A stretch of DNA of 28,949 bases from JBDTMT01 sp033764095 (GTDB lineage Bacteria > Desulfobacterota > Binatia > HRBIN30 > CADEER01). The stretch is taken from NCBI GenBank assembly GCA_033764095.1, contig JANRJF010000335.1:1-28949 (forward strand). The letters run 5' to 3'. Below, piece by piece: positions 28,177 to 28,949 of this stretch. The first letter of the stretch is position 1. Every line of letters starts with the position of its first letter. The notes beneath the pieces were generated by a model. The model was not told the DNA's origin. It did no database searches and saw only the letters and a list, made by a program, of their open reading frames with translations. Position numbers and translations under genes: made by a program.

Positions 28177-28949
28177 ATGTCGCTGCCGGTCGGCGTGACG
28201 CTGCCCAATTACGGCCCGCTCGCCGGGCCCGAGACGCTGGTCGCGCTCGCCCAGCGCGCCGAGCAGCTCGGCTTCGATTCGATCTGGGTGGCCGACCATC
28301 TGGTGGTGCCGGTCGCGACCGCCAGCATCTACCCCTACGACGGCCGCGCCGCGCCCGGGCCGGCGCAGCTCGACGGCCTGGTCGAGTTCTACGAGCCGCT
28401 GCTGACCCTCGCCTATCTCGCCGCGGCGACGACGCGCGTGCGGCTCGGCGTCAGCGTCTACGTCGTGCCGTACCGCAATCCGGTGGTGACCGCGAAGCTG
28501 GTGGCGACGCTCGACGCGCTCTCCGGCGGCCGCGTCATCTTCGGCGCCGGCGTCGGCTGGCTGCGCGAGGAGTTCACCGCGGTCGGCGCCGACGCGCGCG
28601 TGCGCGGCCGCGTCACCGACGAGTACCTGGAAGTCTGCCGCCGCCTGTGGCGCGACGAGGTCGCCGCGTTCGACGGCGCCCACTACCGGCTGCCGCCGGT
28701 GCGCAGCGGGCCGAAACCGCGCCAGCGCCCCTGGCCGCCGATCTGGATCGGCGGCAACTCCGACGCCGCGCTGGCGCGCGCCGTCGCCGGCGGCGACGGC
28801 TGGCATCTCATCGACCTGCCCGCCGCCGCGATCGCCGCCGCGGCAACCCGGCTGACGGCCGCGCTGCGCGACGCCGGCCGGCCGCGCGACCGCTTCACGC
28901 TCAGCCTGCGCCAGGCGCTGCGCACCGCCGACGGCGCGGCGCTGCGCCG
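28177..28949 (+). CDS. Luciferase-like F420-dependent oxidoreductase (TIGR03619-like), partial at window end
   Basis: The first 257 residues of a third luciferase-like oxidoreductase, still open at the last base. It starts MSLPVGVTLPNYGPLAGPET; an in-frame ATG at 28165 would add four residues. Landmarks are LAQRAEQLGFDSIWVADHLVVP, the long insertion with SIYPYDGRAAPGPAQLDGL, TTRVRLGVSVYVVPYRNPVVTAKLVATLDALSGGRVIFGAGVGW (in pieces, phosphate loop and all), REEFTAVGADARVRGRVTDEY and PPIWIGGNSDAALARAVAGGDGWH. This combination is typical of the Rv2161c/TIGR03619 group of probable F420-dependent enzymes. The substrate is unknown. Confidence 0.9.
   Translation, partial: MSLPVGVTLPNYGPLAGPETLVALAQRAEQLGFDSIWVADHLVVPVATASIYPYDGRAAPGPAQLDGLVEFYEPLLTLAYLAAATTRVRLGVSVYVVPYRNPVVTAKLVATLDALSGGRVIFGAGVGWLREEFTAVGADARVRGRVTDEYLEVCRRLWRDEVAAFDGAHYRLPPVRSGPKPRQRPWPPIWIGGNSDAALARAVAGGDGWHLIDLPAAAIAAAATRLTAALRDAGRPRDRFTLSLRQALRTADGAALR

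Overview
The window is 28.9 kb of very GC-rich DNA, densely coded on both strands, with intergenic gaps always under 300 bp. No rRNA, tRNA, CRISPR array or transposase gene was seen. The gene set points to an uncultured Gram-negative, didermic, probably aerobic bacterium. It has lipobox lipoproteins, a CsgG-type lipoprotein, a lytic transglycosylase and UbiB/COQ4 quinone proteins, as well as three luciferase-like (probably F420-dependent) oxidoreductases, a deazaflavin-type reductase and secreted proteins with DUF4215 cysteine clusters and dockerin-like EF-hands. This mix fits the former deltaproteobacterial radiation, and Candidatus Binatota best. That placement is inference, not proof.

Layout. 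1-2583: a partial aldo/keto reductase (-) divergent from an Old Yellow Enzyme/2,4-dienoyl-CoA reductase-like Fe-S flavoprotein (+). 2830-5799: a novel lipoprotein, a SAM methyltransferase (-) and a dihydrodipicolinate-reductase-like NAD(P) enzyme. 5868-7317: a small secreted protein and a second methyltransferase (-). 7411-10020: MiaE-like tRNA hydroxylase, PIG-L deacetylase and, overlapping it by 1 nt, a GT4 glycosyltransferase. 10132-12963: a large secreted GH44 glycosidase (-) with a Ser/Thr/Pro linker and a dockerin-like tail. 13129-15853: an unknown protein, a Ddn-like reductase and an ABC1/UbiB kinase-like protein. 15856-20229 (-): CsgG, DUF4810 and DUF799/GNA1162 lipoproteins (a recurrent trio), an isovaleryl-CoA-dehydrogenase-type acyl-CoA dehydrogenase and a COQ4-family protein. 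20357-24594: an LLM oxidoreductase, two tandem paralogous secreted DUF4215 proteins and another LLM oxidoreductase. 24625-28949: MltB-like transglycosylase (-), GNAT acetyltransferase, double-hotdog thioesterase, a duplicated-domain dockerin-tailed secreted protein and a third, partial LLM oxidoreductase.

The most striking content lies between and partly inside the genes. I find 16 loci of palindromic elements whose arms are usually short runs of degenerate tandem words. The word length is about 7 bp (GTGACCG, GCGATGA, GGTTGTT), about 8 bp (GTGTCGTT, CGCGGAG-type) or about 9-10 bp (TCCGTGTAC-, ATCCGTGTTC-type), and there is also a CCCCCTTT/AAAGGGGG type. The two arms of one element match each other far better than they match the same word family elsewhere. 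They occur in convergent, divergent and tandem intergenic spaces. They also supply stop codons (5797, 15856, 17041), a probable start region (8060), a C-terminus (13656-13716), the first half of a lipoprotein signal region (18888-18979) and an in-frame insertion in an acyl-CoA dehydrogenase (18001-18051). Similar short repeats are seen in other environmental genomes, but I know of no described mechanism that makes arm-matched palindromes from such different words.
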